Origin: Eledone cirrhosa
Lineage: Eukaryota > Mollusca > Cephalopoda > Octopoda > Eledonidae
Direction: 5' to 3'
Length of the DNA: 64,000 nt
NCBI GenBank assembly: GCA_964016885.1
Contig: OZ024759.1
Location: 4,220,546 to 4,284,545 of the forward strand
The stretch's first letter is position 1. Each line of letters opens with the position of its first letter. The notes under the pieces are model-generated. The model ran no database searches. It saw only the letters and a program-made list of their open reading frames with translations, and was not told the origin of the DNA. The position numbers and the translations under genes are program-made. Below, piece after piece: positions 1 through 11,317 of the stretch.

Positions 1-457
1 CAACATTACCACCACCACCACCACACCATCACCATCATCACCATTGTCCTCCTCACAACCACCACCAACATCACCAGCACCACCACCACCACCAGCACCA
101 CCACCACCACCATCATCACCACCCCCAGCACCACCACCACCATCATCACCACCACCAGCACCACCACCACCACCACCACCATCACCACCCCCATCGCCAC
201 CACGATCACCACCACCATCACCACCACCACCACCATCACCACCACCATCACCACCACCACCACCACCGCCACCACCACCGCCACCACCACCACCACCACC
301 ATCACCACCACCACCACCACCGCCACCACCACCATCACCACCACCACCACCACCACCACCATCACCAACACAACCACCACCACCAACACAACCACCACCG
401 CCACCACCGCCACCACCACCGCCACCACCGCCACCACCACCGCCACCACCGCCACCA

Positions 458-490
<33 letters not shown>

Positions 491-893
491 CCACCACCGC
501 CGCCACCACCACCACCACCACCGCCACCACCACCACCACCACCACCACCACCACCACCACCACCATCACCACCACCATCACCACCACCACCACCATCACC
601 ACCACCACCACCAACACCACCACCACCACCAAACACCACCACCACCACCACCACCACCACCGCCATCACCAACAGCACCACCACCACCACCGCCATCACC
701 ACCACCACCACCGCCATCACCAACACCACCACCACCACCACCATCACCACCATCATCACCATCACCACCACCACCGCCACCATCACCGCCACCACCGCCA
801 CCACCACCATCATCACCACCACCACCACCATCATCATCACCACCACCACCACCACCACCACCACCACCACCACCACCATCATCATCACCACCA
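1..893. repeat. (CCA)n trinucleotide microsatellite
   Basis: Almost pure CCA/CAC triplets with scattered CAT, CCG and CAA interruptions. It reads as poly-Pro, poly-His or poly-Thr on one strand and poly-Val or poly-Gly on the other, so the long open frames are composition artefacts. It lies downstream (minus strand) of the EGF exon at 4474-4611 and is therefore probably intronic. Confidence 0.95.
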
Positions 894-894
894 T

Positions 895-3800
895 CTGCGA
901 GATCAAAAATACTGTTGTGGTCCCATTCCATTACTTCACCAATCTTGTAGACTCTAAATATTGTAATGGTCACTGTCCCTTCTCTTCCACCAATCTGGGA
1001 GTCACTAAATACTGTCATGGTTCCTGTTCCTCCCTCCAGTAATCTTGGAGACCCTAAATACTGTTGTAGTACCTTCCCATTCCTTCCACTAATTTTGGAG
1101 ACCCTAAATATTGCAATGGGTACTGTCCCTTCCTTCCTTTCCATCAATCTAGGGGACCCTAAATACTGTTCTGGTCCCTGTCTCTTCTCTTCCACCAATC
1201 AGTGAGTCCCTTAATACTGCCGTGGTCCCTGTCTCTTCTCTTCCACCAATCAGTGAGTCCCTTAATACTGTTGTGGTCCCTGTCTCTTCTCTTCCACCAA
1301 TCAGTGAGTCCCTTAATACTGTTGTGGTCCCTGTCTCTTCTCTTCCACCAATCAGTGAGTCCCTTAATACTGTTGTGGTCCCTGTCTCTTCTCTTCCACC
1401 AATCAGTGAGTCCCTAAATACTGTTGTGGTCCCTGTCTCTTCTCTTCCACCAATCAGTGAGTCCCTTAATACTGTTGTGGTCCCTGTCTCTTCTCTTCCA
1501 CCAATCAGTGAGTCCCTAAATACTATCATGGTCCCTGTCTCTTCTCTTCCACTAATCAGTGAGTCCCTTAATACTGTTGTGGTCCCTGTCTCTTCTCTTC
1601 CACCAATCAGTGAGTCCCTAAATACTATCATGGTCCCTGTCTCTTCTCTTCCACCAATCAGTGAGTCCCTTAATACTGTTGTGGTGCCTGTCTCTTCTCT
1701 TCCACCAATCAGTGAGTCCCTTAATACTGCCGTGGTCCCTGTCTCTTCTCTTCCACCAATCAGTGAGTCCCTTAATACTGTTGTGGTCCCTGTCTCTTCT
1801 CTTCCACCAATCAGTGAGTCCCTTAATACTGTTGTGGTCCCTGTCTCTTCTCTTCCACCAATCAGTGAGTCGCTAAATACTGTTGTGGTCCCTGTCTCTT
1901 CTCTTCCACTAATCAGTGAGTCCCTTAATACTGTTGTGGTCCCTGTCTCTTCTCTTCCACCAATCAGTGAGTCCCTAAATACTATCATGGTCCCTGTCTC
2001 TTCTCTTCCACCAATCAGTGAGTCCCTTAATACTGTTGTGGTCCCTGTCTCTTCTCTTCCACCAATCAGTGAGTCCCTTAATACTGGTGTGGTCCCTGTC
2101 TCTTCTCTTCCACCAATCAGTGAGTCCCTTAATACTGTCGTGGTCCCTGTCTCTTCTCTTCCACCAATCAGTGAGTCCCTTAATACTGTTGTGGTCCCTG
2201 TCTCTTCTCTTCCACCAATCAGTAAGTCCCTTAATACTGTTGTGGTGCCTGTCTCTTCTCTTCCACCAATCACTGAGTCCCTTAATACTGTTGTGGTCCC
2301 TGTCTCTTTTCTTCCACCAATCAGTGAGTCCCTTAATACTGTCATGGTCCCTGTCTCTTCTCTTCCACCAATCAGTGAGTCCCTTAATACTGTCGTGGTC
2401 CCTGTCTCTTCTCTTCCACCAATCAGTGAGTCCCTTAATATTGTCATGGTCCCTGTCTCTTCTCTTCCACCAATCAGTGAGTTCCTTAATACTGTTGTGG
2501 TCCCTGTGTCTTCTCTTCCACCAATCAGTGAGTCCCATAATACTGTCGTGGTCCCTGTCTCTTCTCTTCCACCAATCAGTGAGTCCCTTAATACTGTTGT
2601 GGTCCCTGTCTCTTCTCTTCCACCAATCAGTGAGTCCCTTAATACTGTCGTGGTCCCTGTCTCTATCTTCCACCAATCAGTGAGTCCCTAAATACTGTTG
2701 TGGTCCCTGTCGCTTCTCTTCCACCAATCAGTGAGTCTCTTAATACTGTCGTGGTCCCTGTCTCTATCTTCCACCAATCAGTGAGTCCCTAAATACTGTT
2801 GTGGTCCCTGTCTCTTCTCTTCCACCAATCAGTGAGTCCCTTAATACTGTTGTGGTCCCTGTCTCTATCTTCCACCAATCAGTGAGTCCCTAAATACTGT
2901 TGTGGTCCCTGTCTCTTCTCTTCCACCAATCAGTGAGTCCCTAAATACTGTTGTGGTCCCTGTCTCTTCTCTTCCACCAATCAGTGAGTCCCTTAATACT
3001 GTCGTGGTCCCTGTCTCTTCCACCAATCAGTGAGTCCCTAAATACTGTTGTGGTCCCTGTCTCTTCTCTTCCACCAATCAGTGAGTCCCTAAATACTGTT
3101 GTGGTCCCTGTCTCTTCTCTTCCACCAATCAGTGAGTCCCTTAATACTGTCGTGGTCCCTGTCTCTTCTCTTCCACCAATCAGTGAGTCTCTTAATACTG
3201 TTGTGGTCCCTGTCTCTTCTCTTCCACCAATCAGTGAGTCCCTAAATACTGTTGTGGTCCCTGTCTCTTCTCTTCCACCAATCAGTGAGTCCCTAAATAC
3301 TATCATTGTCCCTGTCTCTTCTCTTCCACCAATCAGTGAGTCCCTTAATACTGTCGTTGTCCCTGTCTCTTCTCTTCCACCAATCAGTGAGTCTCTTAAT
3401 ACTGTTGTGGTTCCTGTCTCTTCTCTTCCACCAATCAGTGAGTCCCTAAATACTATCATTGTCCCTGTCTCTTCTCTTCCACCAATCAGTGAGTCCCTTA
3501 ATACTGTCGTTGTCCCTGTCTCTTCTCTTCCACCAATCAGTGAGTCCCTAAATACTGTTGTGGTCCCTGTCTCTTCTCTTCCACCAATCAGTGAGTCCCT
3601 TAATACTGTCGTGGGCCCTGTCTCTATCTTCCACCAATCAGTGAGTCTCTTAATACTGTCGTGGTCCCTGTCTCTTCTCTTACACCAATCAGTGAGTCCC
3701 TAAACACTGTTGTGGTCCCTGTCTCTTCTCTTCCACCAATCAGTGAGTCCCTTAATACTGTTGTGGTCCCTGTCTCTTCTCTTCCACCAATCAGTGAGTC

Positions 3801-4441
3801 CCTAAATACTGTTGTGGTCCCTGTCTCTTCTCTTCCACCAATCAGTGAGTCCCTTAATACTGTTGTGGTCCCTGTCTCTTCTCTTCCACCAATCAGTGAG
3901 TCTCTTAATACTGTCGTGGTCCCTGTCTCTTCTCTTACACCAATCAGTGAGTCCCTAAATACTGTTGTGGTCCCTGTCTCGTCTCATCCACCAATCATTG
4001 AGTCCCTTAATACTGTCATGGTCCCTGTCTCTTCTCTTCCACCAATCAGTGAGTCCCTAAATACTGTCGTGGTCCCTGTCACTTCTCTTCCACCAATCAG
4101 TGAGTCCCTTAATACTGTTGTGGTCCCTGTCTCTTCTCTTCCACCAATCAGTGAGTCCCTTAATACTGTTGTGGTCCCTGTCTCTTCTCTTCCACCAATC
4201 AGTGAGTCCCTAAATACTGTTGAGTTCCCTGTCTCTTCTCTTCCACCAATCAGTGAGTCCCTAAATACTGTCGTGGTCCCTGTCTCTTCTCTTCCAGCAA
4301 TCAGTGAGTCATAAATACTATCATGGTCCCTGTCTCTTCTTTTCCACCAATCAGTGAGTCCCTTAATACTGTCGTGGTCCCTGTCTCTTCTCTTCCACCA
4401 ATCAGTGAGTCCCTAAATACTATCATGGTCCCTGTCCCTTC
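895..4441. repeat. 51-bp minisatellite array, about 64 copies
   Basis: A 51-bp unit (core ACTGTTGTGGTCCCTGTCTC followed by TTCTCTTCCACCAATCAGTG) is repeated from about 1160 to 4440. Diverged edge units fill 895-1160. Variants include TCTATC for TCTTCTC, CTAAATA for CTTAATA, and a few shortened units near 2665, 2780, 2865, 3018 and 3630 that shift the frame. Because 51 is 3 x 17, stop-free units give long periodic ORFs on both strands with a 17-residue repeat; I do not regard these as genes. The array ends about 33 bp from the splice donor of the exon at 4474-4611, so it fills the start of that intron. Confidence 0.93.
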
Positions 4442-4473
4442 CCTCTCTAAAGGGTAAACAGATAAAAACTTAC

Positions 4474-4611
4474 TTGACTGGCAGCTGTGTCCCCTGTGAC
4501 CAGGTGAGCACCTTCCATGGATGCAGATACCATTGTCAGAGTAACATTTGCCATTATTCAGACAGTGGCACTCCTTCACACAGTTGACACCAAACATGCC
4601 ATGGGCACATC
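4474..4611 (-). CDS. EGF-like exon of a multi-EGF/FTP-domain protein
   Basis: This internal exon encodes about 46 residues of a cysteine-rich EGF/laminin-EGF-like module. The pattern includes GCAHGMFGVNC, VKECHCLNNGKC and CSPGHRGHSC, with 8 cysteines. The acceptor is TTTTCTCAG at 4612-4620 and the donor GTAAGT starts at 4473. Both edges are phase 1 and the exon is 138 bp (46 codons), so it can be skipped or duplicated without breaking the frame. It joins in frame to the exon at 6822-6956: G plus GA gives Gly. Such modules occur in secreted or single-pass receptors of the MEGF/scavenger-receptor-F/draper type; the exact orthologue is not identified. The gene continues to the left of the window. 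Confidence 0.85.
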
Positions 4612-4719
4612 CTGAGAAAACAACTTCAATATGTAATTACTGTATTTCCTGACGCCGAAGACACTTCGTCCTCGAGGACACACCCTAATTCTGACAACCA
4701 AAAATTTGAAAAAAAATAA

Positions 4720-4902
4720 TTGTTTCTACTTTTGGCACAAGGCCAGTAATTATCCCAGTGTATTACTGGTACTTTATTTTATCGACCCCCGTAAGGATGA
4801 ATGGCAAAGTTAACCTCGGCGGGATTTGAACTCAGACCATAAAGGGACGTAACTCTTTGCTGCAAAGCATGGCGTCAGACCGATACTGCCAATCCACTGC
4901 TC
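4720..4902 (-). repeat. tRNA-derived SINE (octopus OR/OK-like), copy 1
   Basis: Read on the minus strand it has a tRNA-like head with an A box (TGGCAGTATCGG) and B box (GAGTTCAAATCCCGCC), then GGTCGATAAAATAAAGTACC and the tail GGCCTTGTGCCAAAAGTAGA. It is flanked by copies of the AT-rich string TTTGAARAAAAATAAT, which looks like its target duplication. The same family recurs at least a dozen times in the window. Confidence 0.85.
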
Positions 4903-4922
4903 TTTGAATTTGAAGAAAAATA

Positions 4923-5112
4923 ATTGTTTCTACTATTGGCACAAGGCCAGCAATCACCCAGTACATTACTGGTACTTTATTTTATCGACTCCGTAAGGAT
5001 GAAAGGCAATGTTAACCTTGGCGGGATTTGAACTCAGAATGGCAAGTGCTGTAACTCTATGCGTCAAAGCATGGCGTCCGACCCTCTACCGATACTGCCA
5101 ATTCACTGCCCT
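4923..5112 (-). repeat. tRNA-derived SINE (octopus OR/OK-like), copy 2
   Basis: This is the same family and orientation as the copy at 4720-4902. It is separated from that copy only by a third copy of the TTTGAAGAAAAATAAT flank, so two insertions used the same target one after the other. Confidence 0.85.
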
Positions 5113-5387
5113 TTGAAGAAAAATAATAAACAACTTTCGGCCTCCAGGATGCATGGTAGATTTTTGAGACTTATTTTAGTAAAAGTAGCGTCTTTGACGC
5201 CGGGAAATACGGTGAGTTTAATTAATTCAAATTTCAGAGTTGTTATCTTTCATCCTTTGAGTGTATCCCATTTACAATAGTAACTCTATAACCCTGCATG
5301 TTGTAGAAAGAGCCTAAAATAGTTTGGCATCAAGAAGGGCATCCAGCAGCAAAATAATGCCTCAATACTATATATCATCATCATCAT

Positions 5388-5740
5388 TGGATGCGCAATG
5401 TCAATGTGCATGAATGAGCAAGCATAGACGAGTTGAGAAAGAAATTGTGTATAATAGGGATAAGCTGTAGTGTGTGGGAGAGAAGACTGCGTTGGTATAG
5501 ACATATGATGTGCATGGAGGATGACTGCTGGGTAAAGAAGTGCCAAGAAATCCCAGTAGAAAGAAGATGCAGTAGAGGAAGACCACGAAAATCATGGACG
5601 AAGGTGGTGAGATCTGACCTCAGATTGCTGAAGCTCATGGAGGAGATGACGAAAGACTGTGATGAATGGAGAGATGCTGTGCTGTATAGGACCCATCCCA
5701 CCCTTGCAAGCAGGGAAAAGCGGACGTAAAATGATGATGA
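5388..5740 (+). pseudogene. 3' fragment of RTE-type LINE ORF
   Basis: The frame encodes the C-terminal tail of the LINE whose intact ORF lies at 45245-48361. Landmarks are SVWERRLRWYRHMMCMEDD, a GRPRKSW motif and the end TLASREKRT. An in-frame stop early in the fragment and 5' truncation make it dead. The tail is GACGTAAA followed by ATG triplets, as in the intact copy. Confidence 0.85.
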
Positions 5741-5749
5741 TGATCATCA

Positions 5750-5945
5750 TCATGGTTATCATCATCATCATCATCATTGTTTAACATCCATCTTCCACAC
5801 TAGTCTGGATAAGATGGTTTTGTTCCACTTGAGGTGAGATTGGTCTGGAGACTGTGTCTTGCTTGTACAGAACTGTCTTTGGTAGGTTTTTTACCCCTGG
5901 AGGCCCTTCCTAACACCAACCACATTTACAGTGTACATCTTCTGT
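5750..5945 (-). repeat. LINE/SINE 3'-tail fragment with (ATC)n
   Basis: It starts with CATCATCAT repeats, continues with GTTTAACATCCATCTTCCAC and ends in a GGCCCTTCCTAACACCAACC module. These blocks form the 3' end (read on the minus strand) of the RTE LINE at 25392-27540. From 5945 to 6490 I see no recognisable gene or repeat. Confidence 0.65.
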
Positions 5946-6493
5946 TTATTACATAATTCTGTTATACGTATTTCGAAGATGTCAGAGTGGTTGCATAACT
6001 TTGACATGTTCTCTTCAGACAAGTTGAAATTTGTGTTCTTTTATTTTGTTTTTGATATGCTACCAAGGAGTGGGGGTTAGAGTTGTGTTTGCATTCCTGT
6101 CCAGTTGTTATATGGTTTGGATGGCTATTCTAGTAGGCAGATATGAAGCAGGAGGTGCTATTGTTGCTGACATACTAGGGATGCTAAGTAGGTTAAGGTA
6201 TCAAATTACCAGAGGGGTAAGTCATCACCCCACCCCCCGTTCATATATGTTAAAGAATTTGTTCGAATAATCTACTTATTTTTTTGTTTATTTGAACTTT
6301 GTTTATTTGTTTGAACTACATAGCTATATATCCAGGCTGTGTATTATTAGAGAAGGTGATTCTTGTGTAACTATGTAAGGATGCATTAAATGTATAGATT
6401 TAGTCATTATGTTCAGCTCTAGGTGGAAGTTAGCATGGAACGTGTTAACTATCTAATCTAAGGAAAGTTTTAGATATTTTATGCATACAAGTA

Positions 6494-6668
6494 TTAACTC
6501 TTTAGCATTTACATTACTCTGTAATGTATTTTCTCTGTAAAGTCTTTACCTCACATAATAATCTCACATAATATCAAATCCACAAGATTTTGATATTATT
6601 TATTTTGAGAACAATACCTTAACAAAAGTATGAGCAGCCAGTTACGGCTGGTTTGAACAGAAAAAGCA
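6494..6668. mobile_element. piggyBac-type MITE copy, right end truncated
   Basis: The left end is TTAACTCTTTAGCATTTACA, the TTAA target plus a TIR variant, followed by the family interior (GTAAAGTCTTTACCTCACAT, then TTTTGATATTATTTATTTTG). The copy breaks off near GAACAGAAAAAGC before the right TIR, where a short tandem repeat begins. Confidence 0.75.
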
Positions 6669-6821
6669 CCACCTACACTCCACTCCCACTATAACCATGA
6701 CAGCCACCTCCACTCCACCACCACCTCCACTCCACTCCCACTATAACCACGACAGCCACCAACACTCCACTCCCACTATAACCATGACAACCACCTACAC
6801 TCCACCCCCACCACCACTCAC
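6668..6821. repeat. short CCACC-rich tandem repeat beside an exon
   Basis: About three copies of a unit around CACTCCCACTATAACCATGA, with CCACC-rich spacers. It abuts the splice donor of the EGF exon at 6822-6956 on its intron side. Confidence 0.75.
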
Positions 6822-6956
6822 CTTTACAAGTGTTATTCACATCAATATATCCATCTTTACATCCAGTCACACATTTGCCAGTCAATTGATCACATGTCTT
6901 TCTGCAGTTGTTGCACTCTTCTTTACAATTTCTTCCATAGAATCCAGGGAGACATT
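6822..6956 (-). CDS. EGF-like exon of the same multi-EGF/FTP gene
   Basis: An internal exon of 135 bp (45 codons), phase 1 at both ends. It encodes CLPGFYGRNCKEECNNC, RKTCDQLTGKC and VTGCKDGYI modules ending in NTCK. The acceptor is TCTTTCTAG (6957-6965) and the donor GTGAGT starts at 6821. It resembles the atypical EGF repeats of MEGF10/11- and scavenger-receptor-type proteins, in which six to eight cysteines make disulfide ladders in the extracellular part. It joins in frame to the exon at 4474-4611. The join to the upstream exon at 11688-11880 is not resolved (see that entry). Confidence 0.85.
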
Positions 6957-6993
6957 CTAGAAAGACAAACAATCTTAGTCATTATTTCAATCT

Positions 6994-7148
6994 AGGGCAG
7001 TGGATTGGCAGAATCGGTGGAGCATCGAACACCATGCTTTGCGGCATAAAGTTATGGCCCTTTATGATCTGAGTTCCAATCCCGCCGAGGGTAACTTTGC
7101 TTTTCATCCTTACGGGGTCTTGTGCCTATATAAGGAACCATTATTTTA
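6994..7148 (+). repeat. tRNA-derived SINE, 3' shortened
   Basis: The plus-strand copy begins AGGGCAGTGGATTGGCAGAA, has the B-box-like GAGTTCCAATCCCGCC, and jumps from the TTACGGGGTC block to the CTTGTGCC tail, so it lacks the middle of the body. Confidence 0.8.
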
Positions 7149-7151
7149 ATC

Positions 7152-7381
7152 AAGGGCGGTGGATTGGCAGTATCGTTAGAGTGTCGAACACCATGCTTTG
7201 CGGTATTGAGTTACGACCCTTTCCATTCTGAGTTCAAAACCCGCCAAAGTTAGCTTGGCCTTTCATCCTTACGGGGTCGATAAAATAAAGTACCAGTCAC
7301 ACACTGGGGTCATTTAAATCGACTTTCCCCCTTCCCTTCAAATTGCTGGCCTTGTGCCAACAGTAGAAACAATTATTTCAA
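7152..7381 (+). repeat. tRNA-derived SINE, near full length
   Basis: The plus-strand copy has the A-box region TTGGCAGTATCGTTAGAG, a B-box-like GAGTTCAAAACCCGCC, the GGTCGATAAAATAAAGTACC body and a GTAGAAACAATTATTT tail. It is tandem to the preceding SINE with a near-repeat junction. Confidence 0.85.
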
Positions 7382-7411
7382 TCTGCACTTTGACAATGCT
7401 GTTTATTTTAA

Positions 7412-10022
7412 CCCTTTAGCATTTACATTACCCTGTATTTACTATTGTATTTTCATGGTAAAGGCTTTACCTCACATAATTATCTCACGTAGCATTTACA
7501 TTACTCTGCATTTACTATTGTATTTTAATGGTAAAGGCTTTACCTCACATAACATTTACATTACCCTGTATTTACTATTGTATTTTCATGGTAAAGGCTT
7601 TACCTCACATAATTATCTCATAACATTTACATTACTCTGTATTTACTATTGTATTTTCATGGTAAAGGCTTTACCTCACATAATTATCTCACATAACATT
7701 TACATTACCCTGTATTTACTATTGTATTTTCATGGTAAAGGTTTTACCTCACATAATTATCTCATAACATTTAAATTACTCTGTATTTACTATTGTATTT
7801 TCATGGTAAAGGCTTTACCTCACATAATTATCTCACATAACATTTACATTACCCTGTATTTACTATTGTATTTTCATGGTAAAGGCTTTACCTCACATAA
7901 TTATCTCATAACATTTACATTACCCTGTATTTACTATTGTATTTTCATGGTAAAGGCTTTACCTCACATAACATTTACATTACTCTGTATTTACTATTGT
8001 ATTTTCATGGTAAAGGCTTTACCTCACATAATTATCTCACATAACATTTACATTACTCTGTATTTACTATTGTATTTTCATGGTAAAGGCTTTACCTCAC
8101 ATAATTATCTCACATAGCATTTACATTACTCTGTATTTACTATTGTATTTTCATGGTAAAAGCTTTACCTCACATAATTATCTCATAACATTTACATTAC
8201 TCTGTATTTACTATTGTATTTTCATGGTAAAGGCTTTACCTCACATAATTATCTCACATAACATTTACATTACCCTGTATTTACTATTGTATTTTCATGG
8301 TAAAGGCTTTACCTCACATAATTATCTCACATAACATTTACATTACCCTGTATTTACTATTGTATTTTCATGGTAAAGGCTTTACCTCACATAATTATCT
8401 CATAACATTTACATTACTCTGTATTTACTATTGTATTTTCATGGTAAAGGCTTTACCTCACATAACATTTACATTACTCTGTATTTACTATTGTATTTTC
8501 ATGTTAAAGGCTTTACCTCACATAATTCTCATAACATTTACATTACTCTGTATTTACTATTGTATTTTCATGGTAAAGGCTTTACCTCACATAATTATCT
8601 CACATAACATTTACATTACTCTGTATTTACTATTGTATTTTCATGGTAAAGGCTTTACCTCACATAATTATCTCACATAACATTTACATTACTCTGTATT
8701 TACTATTGTATTTTCATGGTAAAGGCTTTACCTCACATAATTATCTCACGTAACATTTACATTACCCTGTATTTACTATTGTATTTTCATGGTAAAGGCT
8801 TTACCTCACATAATTATCTCACATAACATTTACATTACTCTGTATTTACTATTGTATTTTCATGGTAAAGGCTTTACCTCACATAATATCTCACATAACA
8901 TTTACATTACCCTGTATTTACTATTGTATTTTCATGGTAAAGGCTTTACCTCACATAACATTTACATTACCCTGTATTTACTATTGTATTTTCATGGTAA
9001 AGGCTTTACCTCACATAATATCTCACATAACATTTACATTACTCTGTATTTACTATTGTATTTTCATGGTAAAGGCTTTACCTCACATAACATTTACATT
9101 ACTCTCTATTTACTATTGTATTTTCATGGTAAAGGCTTTACCTCACATAATTATCTCACATAACATTTACATTACCCTGTATTTACTATTGTATTTTCAT
9201 GGTAAAGGCTTTACCTCACATAATTATCTCACATAACATTTACATTACTCTGTATTTACTATTGTATTTTCATGGTAAAGGCTTTACCTCACATAATATC
9301 TCACATAACATTTACATTACCCTGTATTTACTATTGTATCTTCATGGTAAAGGCTTTACCTCACATAATATCTCACATAATATTTACATTACCCTGTATT
9401 TACTATTGTATTTTCATGGTAAAGGCTTTACCTCACATAATATCTCATAACATTTACATTACTCTGTATTTACTATTGTATTTTCATGGTAAAGGCTTTA
9501 CCTCACATAATTATCTCACATAACATTTACATTACCCTGTATTTACTATTGTATTTTCATGGTAAAGGCTTTACCTCACATAATATCTCACATAACATTT
9601 ACATTACTCTGTATTTACTATTGTATTTTCATGGTAAAGGCTTTACCTCACATAATACCTCACATAACATTTACATTACTCTCTATTTACTATTGTATTT
9701 TCATGGTAAAGGCTTTACCTCACATAATTATCTCACATAACATTTACCTTACTCTGTATTTACTATTGCATTTTCATGGTAAAGGCTTTACCTCACATAA
9801 TTATCTCACATAACATTTACATTACTCTGTATTTACTATTGTATTTTCATGGTAAAGGCTTTACCTCACATAATTATCTCACATAATATTGAATCTACAA
9901 GATTTTAATATTATTTATTTTGAGAAGAAAACCTTAACATCAGTATGAGTGGCCAGTTGCAGCTGATTTGAACAGAGGTTAGAGAATTCTGGCCGGATAT
10001 GGCCAGTTTAAATGCTAAAGGG
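7412..10022. mobile_element. piggyBac-type MITE expanded into a 73-bp satellite (about 35 units)
   Basis: The element is bounded by TTAA at 7408-7411 and 10023-10026. Its termini are CCCTTTAGCATTTACATTAC at the left and the inverse (AAATGCTAAAGGG) at the right. The right 130 bp is ordinary MITE sequence (GATTTTAATATTATTTATTT, then CTGGCCGGATATGGCCAGTT). Between about 7435 and 9890 a unit of about 73 bp is repeated roughly 35 times; its core is GGTAAAGGCTTTACC, a 15-nt palindrome with one central base. Some units are shortened to 59-61 bp. The reading frames across it are repeat artefacts. Confidence 0.9.
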
Positions 10023-10039
10023 TTAAACTGTTTACATTC

Positions 10040-10205
10040 CATTATAATTTCATGTAAGAACCTTTGTTAAGTTATATTCCAAACCACCTGAACTGCCCCA
10101 GGTTCTATGCTACAAAATTGTTTATTCCAAAGCCTTTATATTATCTAAAAATCTTCCATCTAATTTCATGTAAGAACCTTTGTTAAGTTACATTCCAAAC
10201 CACCT
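10040..10205. repeat. Direct repeat pair of about 50 bp
   Basis: The string TTTCATGTAAGAACCTTTGT followed by AAGTTAYATTCCAAACCACC occurs at about 10049 and again at about 10163. No mobile-element ends were seen around it. The stretch 10205-10475 shows no gene. Confidence 0.7.
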
Positions 10206-10477
10206 GAAACTGCCCTTATTCCACTTTAAGTTTACGGTTCATTTCTTTTTCATTTAGAATTGTCTCCTGCAAGAACATAGATGAAAATGAATGAAAATGC
10301 ACAAAAATTCAAACTGGTTATAATCAACAAGTAAAATCTTATTCATTTTTTTTTTTTTGGCATGGCATTGGAAAAGCATCACACTGTCTAAAAACGTCTG
10401 TCTTAAACCAGAAGGCTTGTTAGGCCAATGCTTATCTCGGTTTCATGGCATGAAGCAACTTGAAGTACAAGACACCT

Positions 10478-10735
10478 TGCTGTGAAGGCACATGTCTTAG
10501 TGGTTAGAGCATTGGGTTTGCAATCGAAAGGTTGTGAGTTCAATTCTCGGACCAGGTGATGTGTTGTTTCCTTGAGCAAGACACTTTATTTCACATTGCT
10601 CCAGTTTACTCAGCTGTAGAAATGAAATGATAGGACTGGGGTCCGTATCATTAAATTACCCTAGACACCTCCAACGAGATATACCTTGGAGGAGGCCAGC
10701 TAAACCTGCATATGTGTGAGCTGTAACAACAACAA
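10478..10735 (+). repeat. Second tRNA-derived SINE family (GAGCAAGACACTTTA core)
   Basis: The head has A-box-like CTTAGTGGTTAGAGCATTGG and B-box-like GGTTGTGAGTTCAATTCTC, followed by the conserved core CCTTGAGCAAGACACTTTAT and an AGCTGTAGAAATGA block. The core recalls the conserved central domains of animal SINE superfamilies; the family name was not verified. Confidence 0.8.
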
Positions 10736-11080
10736 CCTCGCTGGACAGGACACCAGTCCATCACAGTGTTAAACCTCCAGCTATTACTGGTACTCATTTT
10801 CAGCTATATAATACAATATATTTTTCGTTACGCTGGTGCTTATCTCTGGGAGTACAAGTATCGACTGGGAGTACAAGATTCCCCCTGGACAGGACACCAG
10901 TCCATCACAGGGTTAAACCTCCAGCTATTACTGGTACTCATTTTCAGCTGAGTATACTGGAGCAATGTGAAGTGAAGTGTTTTGCTCAAGAACACAACAT
11001 GTAACCCAGCTCAGGAATCGAACCCATGACATTATGATTCTAAGTCCAACACCCTTACCACTAGGCAATGCACCAAACTG
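10735..11080 (-). repeat. tRNA-derived SINE, second family, internally duplicated
   Basis: The minus-strand copy has its B box near 11015 and the GAGCAAAACACTTCACTTCA core near 10980. The segment GGACAGGACACCAGTCCATC ... GTACTCATTTTCAGCT occurs twice, near 10745-10803 and 10885-10950, so about 140 bp of its body has been duplicated in place. Confidence 0.75.
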
Positions 11081-11317
11081 TGCAACTCCTAAATATTTTT
11101 GTATCTCCTCGTGTTTGTGTTTTTGTAGTTTTTATGTCAAATGAATTCAGAGCATAATCGACATGAGATGATTTCAACTAAAACCTGTTTCCCTATAAAT
11201 ATGAAACACCCTAATATATATGTATATATGTTAAAGGTATATTATAAAGAGAAAGGACCTGCTGGCTGAGCTCTTGCTCTTTATAAAATAGCCATGCTCT
11301 ACTACCGCGGGCTTTGT

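Larger units (their letters stand above)
4639..5213. mobile_element. MITE with ~24-bp TIRs, carrying two nested SINEs
   Basis: The left terminus ACTGTATTTCCTGACGCCGA is inverted at the right end (reverse complement ACCGTATTTCCCGGCGTCAA). The native element would be about 200 bp; two minus-strand SINEs account for the rest. A shorter relative with the same ends and the same interior (TTCGGCCTCCAGGA) is at 39025-39160. The superfamily is not assigned and I see no clear target duplication. Confidence 0.7.

Noticed and set aside
44..1042. Proline-rich or histidine-rich ORF over the CCA tract
   Set aside because: Pure triplet repeat, open in several frames on both strands, no start context or conserved domain.
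1222..4314. Long periodic ORFs (up to 489 codons) over the 51-bp repeat
   Set aside because: Unit length is a multiple of 3 so any stop-free unit stays open; frames on both strands are equally open.
7455..9813. Overlapping ORFs of the MVKALPHIIISHNIYITL type
   Set aside because: They follow the 73-bp satellite and shift frame every unit; not coding.
7000..9900. CRISPR-like array (regularly spaced repeats)
   Set aside because: Repeats are contiguous satellite units without unique spacers, in a eukaryotic context.
10500..10560. A functional tRNA gene (A- and B-box-like sequences)
   Set aside because: The sequence continues into a SINE body and lacks a full cloverleaf; the same holds for all other A/B-box hits.
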